The notes: generated by a model not told the origin, from the sequence alone. DNA of 64,000 bases from Rhodocollybia butyracea (GCA_015501585.1 JADNRY010000181.1:1-64000); one strand, 5' to 3'; shown: positions 34,352-47,375, counted from the stretch's first letter. Translations and numbers: made by a program.

Positions 34352-35137
34352 TGCGTGTGCATGTGCCTAGCACTGTTTGAGCAAAGAGAAGGTTTCTACA
34401 ATCCTCCAAGGAGAAGAAGAGTATCTGGGGTTGGCGATCTGAGCAAAAGCGAACACCAGCGAACACCGAAAGCTGGAAGAACGGAAAGAGGGATCATATG
34501 TTACCACCCAAGAAACACGTGTACAGATTCATTTCACGCTGACAGACAGAACTTTACTATAGGCAATGCGTGTCCATACTCAGCCTGATACTGCGATACA
34601 GCACAACTGAACAGGGTTGGTTACTGGCATTCAGGCCATGCAACTTTAGGATTGTTCAGCCCAATCCGTGCAATGAGCTTGAACTAGAGGCAGCGACTTA
34701 CATCTACTACTAGTGGCTGGACTGAATACACTAGATTTGCTTGTTATTCGACGGGCCGGTGTGCAGAGTATTCGTTCTTTTATTACGTGTAAAGCTTGAT
34801 ATCGGACATGTCATAGAGCAGTAAGTGGACTCGCGGCATGAAGAGAGTTAAAGGATAGACTAGCGCTTGGGAGATATTGAAATGAAAATTGAGAAATATT
34901 GCTGATGGAAGGAGTTTCGGGCGCCCATGTCTTTCTACCCGGGACTTCAATTTTGCGTTTGAAACTTTGAATTTGCTGCAACTTTACTGTCAATTTTGGC
35001 TGAGGCTGAATTATGAATTATAATATTCAAGACGTTGAAGAACGGAGAAAATAAGCGCCCCCGCTATCGGCAAGTCCGATCCCGGGGCCGGTTTCTCAGA
35101 GGTGAGAACGATTTGTTCGGTCCTTATTCCGTGCCAA
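34352..35137. other. Intergenic between divergent kinase and PrpD genes
   Basis: No gene supported; shared promoter region. Confidence 0.5.
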
Positions 35138-37124
35138 ATGTTGAGCAGAACAATTATCCCAGCTCATCGATTGCTTCGTCCAAGCCGCTCTCTCTTTACT
35201 CAGAATATACGCAGCAAAAGTTTCCGACTTCCTGCAACTACCATCTACCGTGCAATGTCCAGCCACGCAGGAGAATCCACTTTGCGTCCAGAGCCAGACA
35301 AAGTCTTGCAGGACATTGCTGACTATATCCATAATTACAAAGTAGATTCTCCTTTGGCCTTCGAAACCGCCAGACTCTGTTTAATTGACACTATTGGATG
35401 TGGTCTCGAGGGTTTGCGTTTCCCCGAGTGCACCAAACTCCTTGGGCCAGTAGTTGAAGGAACCATTGTACCAAACGGTACGTGTTATTTTCTATTCAGA
35501 GCTCACAAGTCACATATGTTACTGCAGGAACCAAGGTCCCGGGAACAAACTACCAGCTTGATCCCGTACGTGGGGCGTTCAACATTGGCACGATCATTCG
35601 TTGGCTAGATTTCAACGATTGCTTCCTGGCTGCAGAATGTAAGAAAACTCTTCACTGTCACTTCGCGACCAACTTATTCCTAATGCAGGGGGCCACCCTT
35701 CGGATAATCTCGGCGCCATCCTCGCTGTCGCCGACCATCTTGCGCGTCAAGGACAACCTCTCACTGTTCACGACATCCTCGAAGGAATGATCAAGGCGCA
35801 CGAAATTCAAGGCTGCCTTGCTCTGCTAAACTCTTATAATCGTGTTGGCTTGGACCACGTCGTACTCGTCAAAGTTGCTTCCACCGCTGTTGTTTCCAAA
35901 ATGCTCGGTCTCAACCGCGACCAAACCATCGACGCGGTTTCTCAAGCATGGGTTGACGGACAATCTCTTCGTATGTATCAACATTAGTCCTTCTTCAGCT
36001 CTTTTACAATCGTCCAGGTACCTACCGTCACGCACCAAACACTGGTCCCCGCAAGTCTTGGGCTGCTGGTGACGCGTGCTCTCGCGCCGTAAATCTCGCA
36101 TTGCTCGTCAAGAAGGGCGAAAAGGGTCTTCCTTCCGTTCTCACGGCGAAAACTTGGGGTTTCTATGATGTCTTGTTCAAGGTTCGGCGTCCTAAGTATA
36201 CTTGAACCATAGTTCCAAACCGCTTTTTCTCCAGGGCAAGCCTTTCGAGTTCCAAAGGCCCTACGGATCCTATGTCATGGAAAACGTTCTTTTCAAGATC
36301 TCATTCCCTGCAGAATTCCACGCTCAGACCGCTGTTGAAGCAGCGTACACTATCCACGCCCAACTCAAGAAGATGGGCAAGACTTCGGATGATATCAAGA
36401 GCGTTAGAATCAGAACTCAGGAAGCTGCCGTTCGGATCATTGACAAGCAAGGTCCTTTGGACAACTTTGCCGACCGAGAGCAAGTCATTGGCTTTTCTTT
36501 TCCATGCGTATCCTAATATGAATGGGTTTCTAGCCATGCTATCAACTACATGGTTGCATACCCTTTGATCTTTGGCGAGCTTACCTCTGAAAGCTAGTAC
36601 GTCTTTCTTGTCTTTGTCTGCGCCGTTCTACCGTTAACATTCTGTTACTCAGTACTGACGCCTCCGCCGCTGACCCTCGAATTGACGCTCTCCGAGCTAA
36701 GATACACTGTGTCGAGGAGAAACGCTTCAGCGACGACTACCACAATCCCGAAAAACGTTCCATCGGTAATGCCCTTTTGGTCGAACTGAACGATGGAACC
36801 GTCATTGATGAAGTCGAGGTTGAGTACCCCGTTGGCCACAAACGAAGACGGGAAGAAGGGACTCCTCTATTGATCAACAAATTCAAGAGGTATGGACTTT
36901 TTTCGAAGCGTCTATACAATTAGTTATTAATCTCTTCCTCGTTTCAGACATATCTCCCACCACTTCGACACGGCACACCAGCTCAAGTACGTTTCTGTAA
37001 CTAACTGGATATGTTTTCGCTTTCTTACACGCTTCCTCACAGGATCCTCGATACTGTATCGAACGCCGACTCTTTCGCTAAAATGCCGGTAGACAAGTTC
37101 ACCGACCTCTTCGTCAAGCCTTGA
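35138..37124 (+). CDS. Mitochondrial 2-methylcitrate dehydratase (PrpD family)
   Basis: PrpD/MmgE family enzymes dehydrate 2-methylcitrate to 2-methyl-cis-aconitate in the methylcitrate cycle that detoxifies propionyl-CoA. Nine exons: 35138-35477, 35528-35638, 35689-35970, 36018-36181, 36235-36479, 36534-36596, 36653-36889, 36948-36986 and 37043-37124, giving 520 residues. The fifth intron starts GCAAGT (36480) and restores [17 protein letters not shown]. The start [20 protein letters not shown] is a typical mitochondrial presequence. Family motifs: [46 protein letters not shown], the [19 protein letters not shown] segment and [14 protein letters not shown]. The length agrees with yeast Pdh1. 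It converges with the PAM2-motif gene. Confidence 0.93.
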
Positions 37125-37759
37125 AAATGCGATGAACGTCAGTACGTTCCAAATACATCTGCATGAATTACAAAGTACTGTTGTATGACAGTGACGAAGG
37201 TGATCAATACAATAACAATGATATCTACGTTTCAAATACCTGCTTGAATCCATAAATTACAAACAATGTACTGTTGTATGAGAGCCAGTGTATACACAAC
37301 GAGAATCCACAGTAAAAAGCCAAGCGATAACAATAATGGGAAATCTGGTTTGATACAACACGACGAGGAATGCGAATGGGATGCGGTGAGTGAAGAGAAC
37401 AATTCAAGAATATGATGAAGAATCCTAATGCGATAATGCAAAGCTATGATAGACGAGAGACCATGACAGAAAACCTGGAAGACTGTAACACGAAAGTTAA
37501 AAATCGACAGTGAGCGAGAGAAAACATCAGAAAGCGGAGAAAACAGAGCTCGGTGGAGGAACAAATTTGAGTGACAGGATTAGTGTGGAGGAGGTTCTGT
37601 AATGCTCTTGAATGGAATTAAAATTTTGCTACGGAGACCTGAAAGAAAAAAATAGAGAAAAAAGCGAAAATCATGTAAGAACCAATAGAACCAATAGAAA
37701 CCATACGAAGAGTTCACAAAAGGCAATGTGATCGTGTGCGAGAGTTGAACGCTAGTAAA
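37125..37759. other. Intergenic between convergent genes
   Basis: 3' flanks of the PrpD and PAM2-motif genes; no gene supported. A near-repeat (GTACTGTTGTATGA) occurs at 37173 and 37268. Confidence 0.5.
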
Positions 37760-40435
37760 TTACGCGAGCCAGGCATCGAGTTTTGGTCCACTCAACCAAG
37801 CCGTATGATCCAAGCCTTCCGGTTGAACACCAGCGTTGTGCTCTTGTTTCTTGTGTTTGGGCTTGGCTTTCTTTCGGCCAGTCTCCCTGCTACTAGAGCT
37901 ACCATCGAACGTCTTTCCGCTCTTGTTGCTATCCGTACTAGTACTCCTACCAATCGCGAGTCCATTCTCCTTGTTGCTTAGACCGAAAGAGCTAACTGGA
38001 ACATTGCTACGCGATTTGCGGGACTTTTCCTGATTTTCCGAACCGAAACCACCTTGAGATTTGACTGGTCTGCTGATACCAGAGCTCATCCGAGGGCCCA
38101 ACTGGATAAAATCCCCAATTTCCGGATTCCTGGAAGTGAATGGTTCGCCTCCCGAGCTAGAAATTTGACGAGAGCGGAGACTTTCGCCAGTATTGAGAAC
38201 GTTGGGAATATGCGGGGATTTCGGACCGGCAGTGCGAGCGAAATAAGGTCTGTAAGCCTCAGTATTTCCACCGAATGTAGTGCGCTCGATACGAGGCGAG
38301 GGAGGTGGATGCTCCGAGGTTGGGCTCGTGGGTTCTTCGAGCACCACAGGCAGCCTGCGTTGCATCAGGCGAGCGAACGGTACAGATCGCGGTTGGCGGG
38401 AAAGGGAGGAGTTAGGCGAAGGCCCAGTACCGGAACGTTGCAATGGAAGAGGAGGCAAAGGCGTACTAGGTGGGGGACCGGGATGATGGAGGTCAATATT
38501 CAAAGAGGGGCTTGCAGGAGAAAAAATGGGCGTGGACAACGCGGAAGATGGATATGAGGGAGTGCGATCCAAGTTCATTAAACGAGCGAGTTCAGAAATC
38601 TGCTTCAAGTCCGTTGGACTGAGGTTCTGTTGTCCAATACGTTCGTAGATGAAGCGACGGAGTTCGTCAACAGTATCTTCGGTGCTCCAAACATCTGGTA
38701 GTCTGTCCATGTGAATGGGCGGTGGCGTAGGAAGGTATGGTGACCAAGTCGCCGAACTAGGTGACTCCAGTAATGGAGTTTTGCCTTCTTGTTGAGAGTG
38801 ATATCTGTAGGCTAAATCAATAGCAGGAAGTTGAGGTTTGGGGATGATATAGTGGGACCGAGCGGGATGAATAATACGAGGCTGAGAGTCTTGAGGAAGA
38901 CGTCCGCTAGGTATAAACTCTGGTGCAGATGCCTTCAAATGAGGACGACTATTGACGTTATGAAGCTCTGGGTTAGGAAGCTCGGGTTCGTTCCAAACAA
39001 GTCCGAGGCCTTGGCTGGGACTACGCCCATGGACGAAAGGTTTATTAGAGGTACCATGAGGGATCGTAGGGATAGAAAAGCTGTCGCCCACAAAAGGTTT
39101 TCCAGAGAATCTGGGACGTTCCTTGAGCTCCAAGGGGGTACTGCTGAGGGAGTGAAAACGAGTAGGAAGCTCTGTTCGAAGAGAGGGTTCTGGTTTCTGA
39201 ACCAGAATAGATTGTTGCAAAGGATTTTTCTCGCTGTTAGGCTCGCGAGTGGCACCATTATCCCTTCCAAGACCCCAAATGGTACGTGTCATGTCTTCTC
39301 CTTCGATGATAGTACCCTCTGCGCCTCTGGAAATGATATTGAATAATGGTTACCCAGAATCGAAATGAACATTACACACGAGGGACATCTAGCGTATGGA
39401 AGCGATAAAGGTCCCTGAAGGCTTGGAATAGGACGTGGAGGAGAGTTTGGCCAGGTAATACAATCTGACGGAAGGTTCATCCGCTTGTTCAAAGCTGAAT
39501 GATCATATCTAGACTCACCAGCATTGTGATCGTCAGCGGGTTGTAGACTTTTCCGACGCAGGAAAGAGGTTGGAACATGCATATTGTTTCCAATGATCAT
39601 AACGGATTCTGGCGAAGACGGCGGAGAGGGTGTATGTGGATAGAGGCGAGAGCGAACTTTCCGAACAGAGATATTGCCAATGTCGGAGGAAATCTGACTC
39701 TGAGAGGAGTCAATAGAACTTTCAAAGCAGTCCGAGGACAAGCTGTTGTCGGCCGAGGTAAGGGACACTTTGACTTGTTCCGACATGGATACTACGCGGT
39801 CACGAATAGTGTCAAGCTTGATTCTGGATGGAGGTGAGGTTTCTGGGAGAGATACTACGCGTTTGCTTGGAGCATTGAGTTCTGAGGGTTTCTGAAAAGG
39901 AAGCTGAGCTAGTTTGTAGTCGCGTTTACAGACTGTGAGCGAGAAAGAGGCATCGTTCAGATTCAAAGAGTCATTCCAATTCAGAGCTTTGCTGTCGTCT
40001 ACAGGGGAGAGATGACGAGGAGATTCTGTTTGAATGGCGCGTTCCACGTATGTCGGCCTCATTTCGCCGTCCATGATGAAGGTAATCTTGCTGGCGGTAA
40101 GAGTCTGCCTGAGCCACCGGGTCACGTTTATATGAGTCATGCTTATATGCATTTGAGGCTCGAGCATGGCGTTAGTTATACTTTCAAGCACCTTTTCGCC
40201 TTGGAGTTTATCTGGCAAGTCAAAAACTGCAAAAAAGATGACTCCATGCAGCTTCCACCGGCGATGCAATAGATGGTAAGATAGTACTGTCTGGTACTAT
40301 CGAATTATTCCGAGGCCAAAGAACCCACACAATATTCATCTTGTAGAACGCGGTACTTCCATCCCATGCCATCGGATTTAAAACTTCTACGCAAGTATAC
40401 AGCGACGTTGAGCTGGATCCGTCCAATTTATACAT
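37760..40435 (-). CDS. Low-complexity protein with PAM2-like motif, RNA-metabolism candidate
   Basis: At least three exons on the minus strand: the last is 39326-37760, joined through a GTGTGT...TTTCCAG intron to an exon from about 40269 down to 39380, with an earlier exon near 40435-40310. The N-terminal part (VIFFAVFDLPDKLQGEKVLE, then THINVTRWLRQTLTASKI) resembles a degenerate RRM-type fold. The C-terminal 500 residues are Ser/Pro-rich and contain HLKASAPEFIPSG, a good match to the PAM2 peptide (L-x3-A-x-EF-x-P) that binds the MLLE domain of poly(A)-binding protein, followed by a predicted helix RRFIYERIGQQNLSPTDLKQ. The end is basic (RKKAKPKHKKQEH). An mRNA-bound regulator is my inference. 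The true start is uncertain because the first exon is short. Confidence 0.65.
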
Positions 40436-40596
40436 TTGGAGTGTCAAAGCTAAGAATCGCAATCCAGAATAGGAAATTTAACCGAAATGTTTCTATTACC
40501 CCATGAACGAAAGCAAATGCAGCAGAATATACAACAATGTGAGATAGCGCTTCTTGAAATGTAAATAATCTATCAACCCTATGTGTCTACCATGAA

Positions 40597-43500
40597 TCAC
40601 GACCGATACTTGTCCTTCAGATTCTTCGTCAACTCTCGAAGCATCGCGATTGTCACTGTACTCGAGTTCCCGTCCGAGCCATTTTCGGAAACGTTATTCC
40701 CGTGGTTGCCATTTGATAGCCCAACAGGACCGTCAGGATTAATGGACTGAATGCCATCGAGTGAGACGTCCTCAGAGTCAAGGTCAATGGTAGAGGTTGA
40801 AGCGGAGGGAGGTACGGAGAAGGAAACGCTGGTAGCCAACGATCCTCCAGATAGCCGAGGCCGTTTGGAAGAAGTACTACGACATAAATCAGATTTAAAA
40901 GTAGGGGGAAAATAACAAAGATCTCGAACCTAGCATTACTCTCGGTATCATCATCCACGTAGCTTCGTCTCTTGTATTTGTTGTACTTGGTATACTTGTT
41001 CAAAGAACGGGATAGCGCAAGTTGATGAGGTTTGATAGCATCCTCGAGGGCCTCCCGAGCGGAAGAGATACGGATCGTCGGAATAAAGTAAGATTCTGGG
41101 GCAGAAGACAAGGAGGACGACCGAGTGGAAATGAGTCCAACTTCTGAATCGTAATGCACAAGATCCCATAACTGCTCAATGAACGTCTTTGTGGGGAAAA
41201 CTTTGCCCATGGTTTGGTGGCCCTGGAGGTCTACTAACATCGAATCCGCCATTGAAGGATCGACTTGAGTTTTCAGTCCCTCGAGCCATTGCAAGGTCGT
41301 CGCATAGAGCAAGTCGACGTCGTCAAGTTCCTGGGCAGGATACTCTGGTAGTTGAAGAATGTCATTGGAGATGTTCAAAATCAAGTCCGCCATCAACCCC
41401 ATAATGACGTTGATGAGCTCGATTACGACTCTGAGAAAATGGGAGTAGAGAGAATGGTTGACTATAGGTAGACGACTAGTCATTAGAATGAAGATGTCAT
41501 CATGGTCATAAGACGGCACGTACAATGCCCATAGGAAGGGGAAGCAGAAAAACAGTTCTCTAGCCATTCGCTCACAAAAGAGTCGAATGTGGGGTAGAAG
41601 AGTTTGAGCACAGCTGGATAGGGATGCTCAGAACATCATTTCGGAATCAAGTTGCGAGACACTCACCGCCTAGCCCTGGCCCTGGCAGCACGTCCACCAA
41701 CCTCCCTTCAACATCCAACTTGTTACCTAGTTCGACCAATGCATCTCTAAACCTGGTATCCAAGTCTTCGGCCTTCGTGGCCGACGTCACAGAAAGAACG
41801 GAGTATCCCGTAAGAAGCTCATCGGAGACCGCACGCGAGACCATATCAATGAAGTCTTGAGGCAACTTCGCCACCGCTTTCCCTTCCTTCTTGTTATTCC
41901 TTGCATCACCTTCATTCTCTTGCGAGTCAATGTCCTTTTCCTCCCAATGAACAATTACTAGGGAAGGTACGAAGAACTTGTCCTCGTGCTCGCTAATGGA
42001 ATCGAGAATGTCTCGCAGTCGCGAGCAATCGTCTAGTATGTGATACTTCCTAAATCGTAAGTATAAAACAAGTGAGTTCCAGTCACAGCGAAAGAGAAAA
42101 AGGAAGAGTCATACCTATCAAGTTCATCCTCCACTCCATCCAACGGTGTACACTCGAAAACAATCACACCAGGAAACCTCTTCACTTCTTCACTACGTTT
42201 CTGAGGCACCAGTGGGATCTCGAACACGCTCTCTCCCTTCCAGCACCCACTTTCCGGCACACCAAACTTGGTTTGAACCCATATCGCTGTAGCGTCCACA
42301 GTAGGATTTAGGGAAAGCCATAGTGAATACCAGAACCCTAAACCGCGTGCGTCATATGTATTGACTCCGACTTTCCCCCACGAGCCTTGATATGAGCCCT
42401 GAATACATCGAGATATGATCCGCTGCCCAGCGGAGCCGATGTGAGGCTTGATTCTAAAGTGAAACCCAGACACTTGAATGACTGGAAAAAAAACGGTGTA
42501 AAAGAACTCTACGAACCTCTTGTAACCTCTTCGCCAGCTCTTCATCCGTCCTCGGAGCAATCGAACCAGATTTCCTCGGATACCTCCTCCGCTTCTTCAT
42601 CGGTGACCGTATCTCCGACGAATCCGACTCTTCACCAGATTCAGAGCCAGCAACACTCGAGCGACTATACCCATTAACACTCCTCGTCCTTATTCCATTC
42701 GACCCAGTGGATCGTTTCAACCCATTGACAGAGACAGAGAGACCATTCTGGCTGGCGCTAGCAACAGGAGGCCCCATCGAGCTCCGTCTCCTCTTGCCCC
42801 TTCCCTCCCGATACTTCTCCCCTCTCTCAACAGCCTCCTCATACTTCTTCTTCTCCTGCATTTTCTCCATAGCCACATTCCGCCACCTGCGCCACGAATG
42901 CAACCGTTTCCGTAAATAAAACTCCGAAGCTCGAGCTTCGAGAGCATCGGTATCCGTATCGACAACAGCGTCTTCAGAGGCAACAGAGACAGAAGCCCTT
43001 TGTTTCCCTTTATCTTTGGACACCGAGGATAATGATGGCGGAAGCGAAAGGGGACTTGGGCTTGAAGGGATCTCGAAGGAGCCCAGGCTACCAAAGTTGG
43101 GTATTGATCCAAATGTTTTGAGTGTCCCTGCTCTCGAAAGCGGCGTCAGTGGGCTGAGCATGCCTCCTTCCGCGCCTGAGCCGAGCCCAGAAGGTCCCGC
43201 AGGTGAATGTAAGCCAGTGGTTTTGAGCGATCCTAGACGAGGATGGCTTTTGGAGGGCGTTGGTCCTGGGCCAGCCGTCCAAGCGGGAAAGGTAGATGTG
43301 GGCGTAGATGTAGAGAAAATCGGAGCTGACGTGAAAGGTAACGAAGGCGTCCCTGTTGGCGTCGAAGGCAAGGAAATTATTGTTGGCCGGGGAGTAGGGG
43401 AACTTCCGTAGGTGTTGCTAATGACGACGTCTCCGTCGACGGGAAAGAGGGTGGTATCGTTAACGTTGGCGTGGGTGGTTTCGATTGCGGTCGCGGTTGC

Positions 43501-45913
43501 GGGGAAGATGAGGAAGGGGATGCGGAGGAGAAAATCAAACCAGATGGTGAAGATGATGCGCTTGACGGGAACAAAGGCGCGCTCGAGGCAGTAGGAGCTG
43601 GCACAGCGAAGACTGAAGACGGCATCATCGAGGAAGTAGACGCTGTTGCTCCAGAACCTCGGAGCGGTCCTTGCTGAGAGGGAAATGCGGTAGGAGCCGC
43701 AGGTTGCGAGGAACTAGAGGATGGAGGTGGCGCATCCATCAACGTGTGTTTACCAGGTATGAACGACATCGCATGCGGATTTAAAGTTCCAGTCGACGGG
43801 GGTGTTGAGGAAAATGGCGGCGAACTCGTAGGCTGATTAGAAACAGTAGCATTCTCAGTACTTCCTAACGGAGGCGCATCCGCAAACGAGGGCCGAGAAA
43901 ACGAGTTAGGCGCAGCCGAGGGAGCTGATGGTGGGAATGGAAAAGGCGCTGAAAAGATTTTTTTCTCGGTAGGTTTGGGAGGGGAGCCATGAAAGGAGAA
44001 GGGCTTGAAAAAGCTGACGTCGAGGCGACAGGTGGGGAGGGTTGCTGTTGCCCGAATGGCGAATTCGATATCGACGGTGCCAGTTGAGGCTGACCGAACG
44101 GTGGATTCGATATCGAGGGTGGCTGACCAAAAGGCGAAACCGAATGAGAGGATGAAGTATCTCGGGTTTGAATTTGGAAGGGGGAAGCGGAAGACGGGGG
44201 GTTAGCATCAGCGCCGACAGGCTGACCGAACGCTGGTTTCCCAAAGACATTCATAGACGAGCCGAATCCAAACGGATTCGTCGCAGTAGTGGTCAAACTC
44301 GAAAATGCTGAACCGTTGGTGGAGGGAGCGGCAGCGGAAGGAAAGGAAGATGAAACAGCACTAAATACGTTCGAAGTCAATAACGGATGGTGATCGTCAA
44401 CTAGCTGATCCTCCTCGTATTCTTCGTTCCCATCCTCCTCTTCATAGTCTCCTTCCTGGCCTACGACGGATTCCTCGCCGCCTTGTTCCTGGTATTCCTC
44501 CTCTCCATCAACCCCATCAATAACATCAGCAATCCCAAGGTTCCCTCTGATAGCCTCGATGTCATCAATCGTCTCCTGTCCGAACAAATGCTCCAGTATA
44601 CAAGCGACCAAATAGATCATACCGCTGCTACTCCCCTCTACACGCCTTAACTGGCCTGCGAGATCACCAAAGATCATCATACCCTCGTTATCGACGACTA
44701 GTTTGGACGTTTTAGTGATGGGTGAGCTGCGTTTTTGGACATGGAGTCTAAACGCAGTGACGAGTTTGAATACGGGATGGTTTTGGATCGGTTGTGGGAC
44801 ATCGTCGTGGCGTTCCTTTTGGTCGCGAATGTGAATTAGACGATGATATATTCGCATTTCGAGCTCGGAAGCAAAGACATGCGATGGATCTTGGGAGGGA
44901 CGCTGGTCGGTGTAGAATTCTTTGAGGGATTGGAGGGCTGTAACGACGTTGGATATTTCGGATGTGGGGCGAATAATTAAAAACACATACTGTTCATGAG
45001 TTGCTGTTCCTCCAGGTTCATCGAAAAATCTTCTTTTCCGTGCATTAGGTGCAAAGCCAGTATGTGGAACCTGACACATCGTGCATGCGACTCCATTGCG
45101 ACGCCGCCCTGTTCGTGCTGCATTGTAAAATCATTCCTGACCGCCCGTGTGCGATCCCTGAGGAAATTAAAGGTCTCGGCGAAGCCTTCTTTTTCTTGGA
45201 GCTCCCTGAACAGATAATCCAGGGTTTTCGACAGGATGTGCGGTGGGCGAAGATCAGAAGGAAGAGTTTTGTCTCCTGCAGCCCTTTCGTAGGCTTTGAC
45301 AGCCTTTCGGTGATCAACGCGTTTGTTATTGGGAGGAGGAAGGGTTTCCCAAGGGAACAAGTTGTTTTCACGTTCTCGACGGTAACGTTCGAAGCGAGGA
45401 CACATGTCTGTGCATGTTCCGACCATTGTTATAGCATCACTGAGGCGTTTGGGAACGAGAGGATCGTCCATTTTGCCGGTGGAAATGGCCATTCGGCGTT
45501 CAGCTTCGCGGGCTTTAGTGAGCTAAAAGAAGTGAAAGTAAGCTATAAAAATAAAAGCCTAGATGTAAACTGACATCTTGATAAAATTTGTCTCTTTCTT
45601 CTTGCGTCTCCAAGAACGGATCTTCGACTGGTATAGGAACATGTTCTATCTCCATCTCTTTCGGCTGAGTTTGGCTCATGTCGTTCGACGTATCCCTGAC
45701 GAACTTCTTCGATCCAAAATGGCCATGACCGCGTCCTCTACCTCTTGGAGCACTTCCATGGTCCCATCGTTCACTGTCAGAGTTGTTGCCACTGTTATGA
45801 GGTGTATGTGACCTGCTTCTGCTTTCTCCGCCTGCTACCCACTGTCTATTCCGATGCAAAACTCCCCGTCCACGTCCTACGCCAGGGCCAGATGATGCTG
45901 TGGCAACTTGCAT
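40597..45913 (-). CDS. SAC3: Sac3/GANP-domain protein, TREX-2 mRNA export scaffold
   Basis: Sac3 scaffolds TREX-2, which couples transcription to mRNA export at nuclear pores. The start at 45913 gives an RGG/RGRG leader (GVGRGRGVLHRN). The Sac3 domain follows: GTCTDMCPRFERYRRERENN, FPWETLPPP, MRIYHRLIHIRDQKERHDDV and KLVTAFRLHVQKRSSPIT. Next is an acidic run and FG/PFGQ repeats (NPFGFGSS, FGKPAFGQP, NSPFGQQQ), like the FG repeats of GANP. The C-terminal half has WRRWRNVAMEKMQEKKKYEEA, then WVQTKFGVPESGCWKGESVF and FVPSLVIVHWEEKD. The frame is lost by one base at the A5 run 44008-44012 and at the G4 run 43397-43400; adding one base at each restores continuous Sac3 sequence, so sequencing error is likely. 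The end (40597) lies just upstream of the PAM2 gene on the same strand. Confidence 0.85.
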
Positions 45914-46277
45914 GAGTTTTGAACGAAGAAGGCTGGGAAAAAACGAATGGAAAAAGTCGGGAAAGCCAGATTATGGGTCTCGTTTTTGGCTGTTGACTCC
46001 ACAGCCTTGGATTCGTAGAAAGATTCGGCAAGAAACAAGAAACGAAGAAGAGATTCAAGAGAACAATCAAGTTCACGTGCTGAATAAATTCGGCGCTTAT
46101 AAGTTATAGCATTTGGACACCAGCTCACGTTCGACGTTCCAGAATTCCATCCCCCACTGAAGTGCGCGCAAAGAACATACTATTAACAAAAGTTGTGCTA
46201 CAATCGAATGAAATCTAGGATCTAGGAAGTGAGGGTGACAGTACTGAGTAATACACGGTGTTGGCCTTCAATCGCAT
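45914..46277. other. Intergenic, SAC3 promoter side
   Basis: No gene supported. Confidence 0.5.
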
Positions 46278-47336
46278 TCAGACGCTGGCTCGATAATGGT
46301 CAGACAGTGATCTGAATCCAATTCGTTGTCGGGCCCAATAGAATAACCTAAGGCAGCTGCTGGGGAAATGGTCCCGGTTTTCAGTCAGCAAATCGGCCAC
46401 AGAATTTTCGAATTTCTGCGTCGGTGGCTGCGACTGCTGTTCAGGTTGAGTCACAACCACAGAATTTCCGACTACCTGCGTCTGCTTATGCTGGTTCCCG
46501 TCGGTTGTACTACTACTACTACCACCACCTGTCCTGCTTTTCTGTCTGGAGTTCCTCAATTTCCTTTCCCTCGCTTTCCTTTCACGAGTTTGCTCGAGTT
46601 TCTTCCCCTCCTGGGCATCGATCGCTGGCTTCAACGTCGGCCACACAGCCTTGAACTTCTCTCGTGAGAACAGGCCCGCAAATTTTTCGTCGGCGGCAGG
46701 CTGGTTCGGGTATTCCAGAGGTGCGACAAATCCTTCCTTCCTTCCTTCCAGATCCATTTCACCTTCCAATATCCTCCGGTACCTGCGTTCCTCTATCTCA
46801 TAAATCGAATACGGCGCACCGTCATTACTCGAGACTTTGTGCCACCCAACACATGGCTCTTCGCCACTGCAGATAACCTTGGCACCATTTTTTGCCTCCA
46901 GCACAAAATAAAGCGTATGTCCAATATAAATGGACCCCTTGGCCCCGTCATCGTTGGTGTAGAGAATAGATTTCGTATTTGGTTTGCCGAATACTTCGTA
47001 GATGGCATTTGTGATCAAGCGTGAAGCACTCTGTCCAATCTTTATAGATGGAAACTTGGTGAAGTCTTCATGATCAGGGAATTTATCAAGCACGGTAACT
47101 CGAAATGAGAAGCCTGCCTAGTAGTAGTCGCGAATAAATGAAACCATTGACCAAAATTGACGAGTTAAATTTACCCGTGTTTTAGATTTGGCTTCAGGTT
47201 TGGAGGCAGGATTGTTGGTGTGGGGCATGCCGTGAGGCCGAGGCGCAATGGCAGTGACGGGCATTGCATGTACAGCGGAGATGAGCACCACGAGGAAGAC
47301 GATCCCAAAACAATGGATACGTGGTATTCTGAGCAT
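46278..47336 (-). CDS. PC-x-GW family secreted protein, copy F (intact)
   Basis: Exon 1 is 47336-47175 (54 codons: MLRIPRIHCFGIVFLVVLIS signal peptide and a short Pro/His linker), the intron 47174-47118 runs from GTAAATTTAACTCG to TACTACTAG, and exon 2 is 47117-46278 (280 codons): 333 residues, unbroken. Domain: FRVTVLDKFPDHEDFTKFPS, KIGQSASRLITNAIYEVFG, LYTNDDGAKG, LYFVLEAKNGAKV, CSGEEPCVGW, YSIYEIEER, EKFAGLFSREKFKAVWPTL. A long tail of about 110 residues is first Arg/Lys-rich (RERKARERKLRNSRQK), then Ser/Gly- and Gln-rich. The tail is longer than in D and E. Copies F and G are adjacent, share orientation and are closest to each other. Confidence 0.82.
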
Positions 47337-47375
47337 CAGAAAAGAGTTGAAGAGTCTTTAGGTTAAGTCAAGCGC

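Noticed and set aside
38054..38557. 167-codon plus-strand frame opposite the PAM2 gene
   Set aside because: Arg/Gly-rich shadow of the Pro/Ser-rich coding strand.
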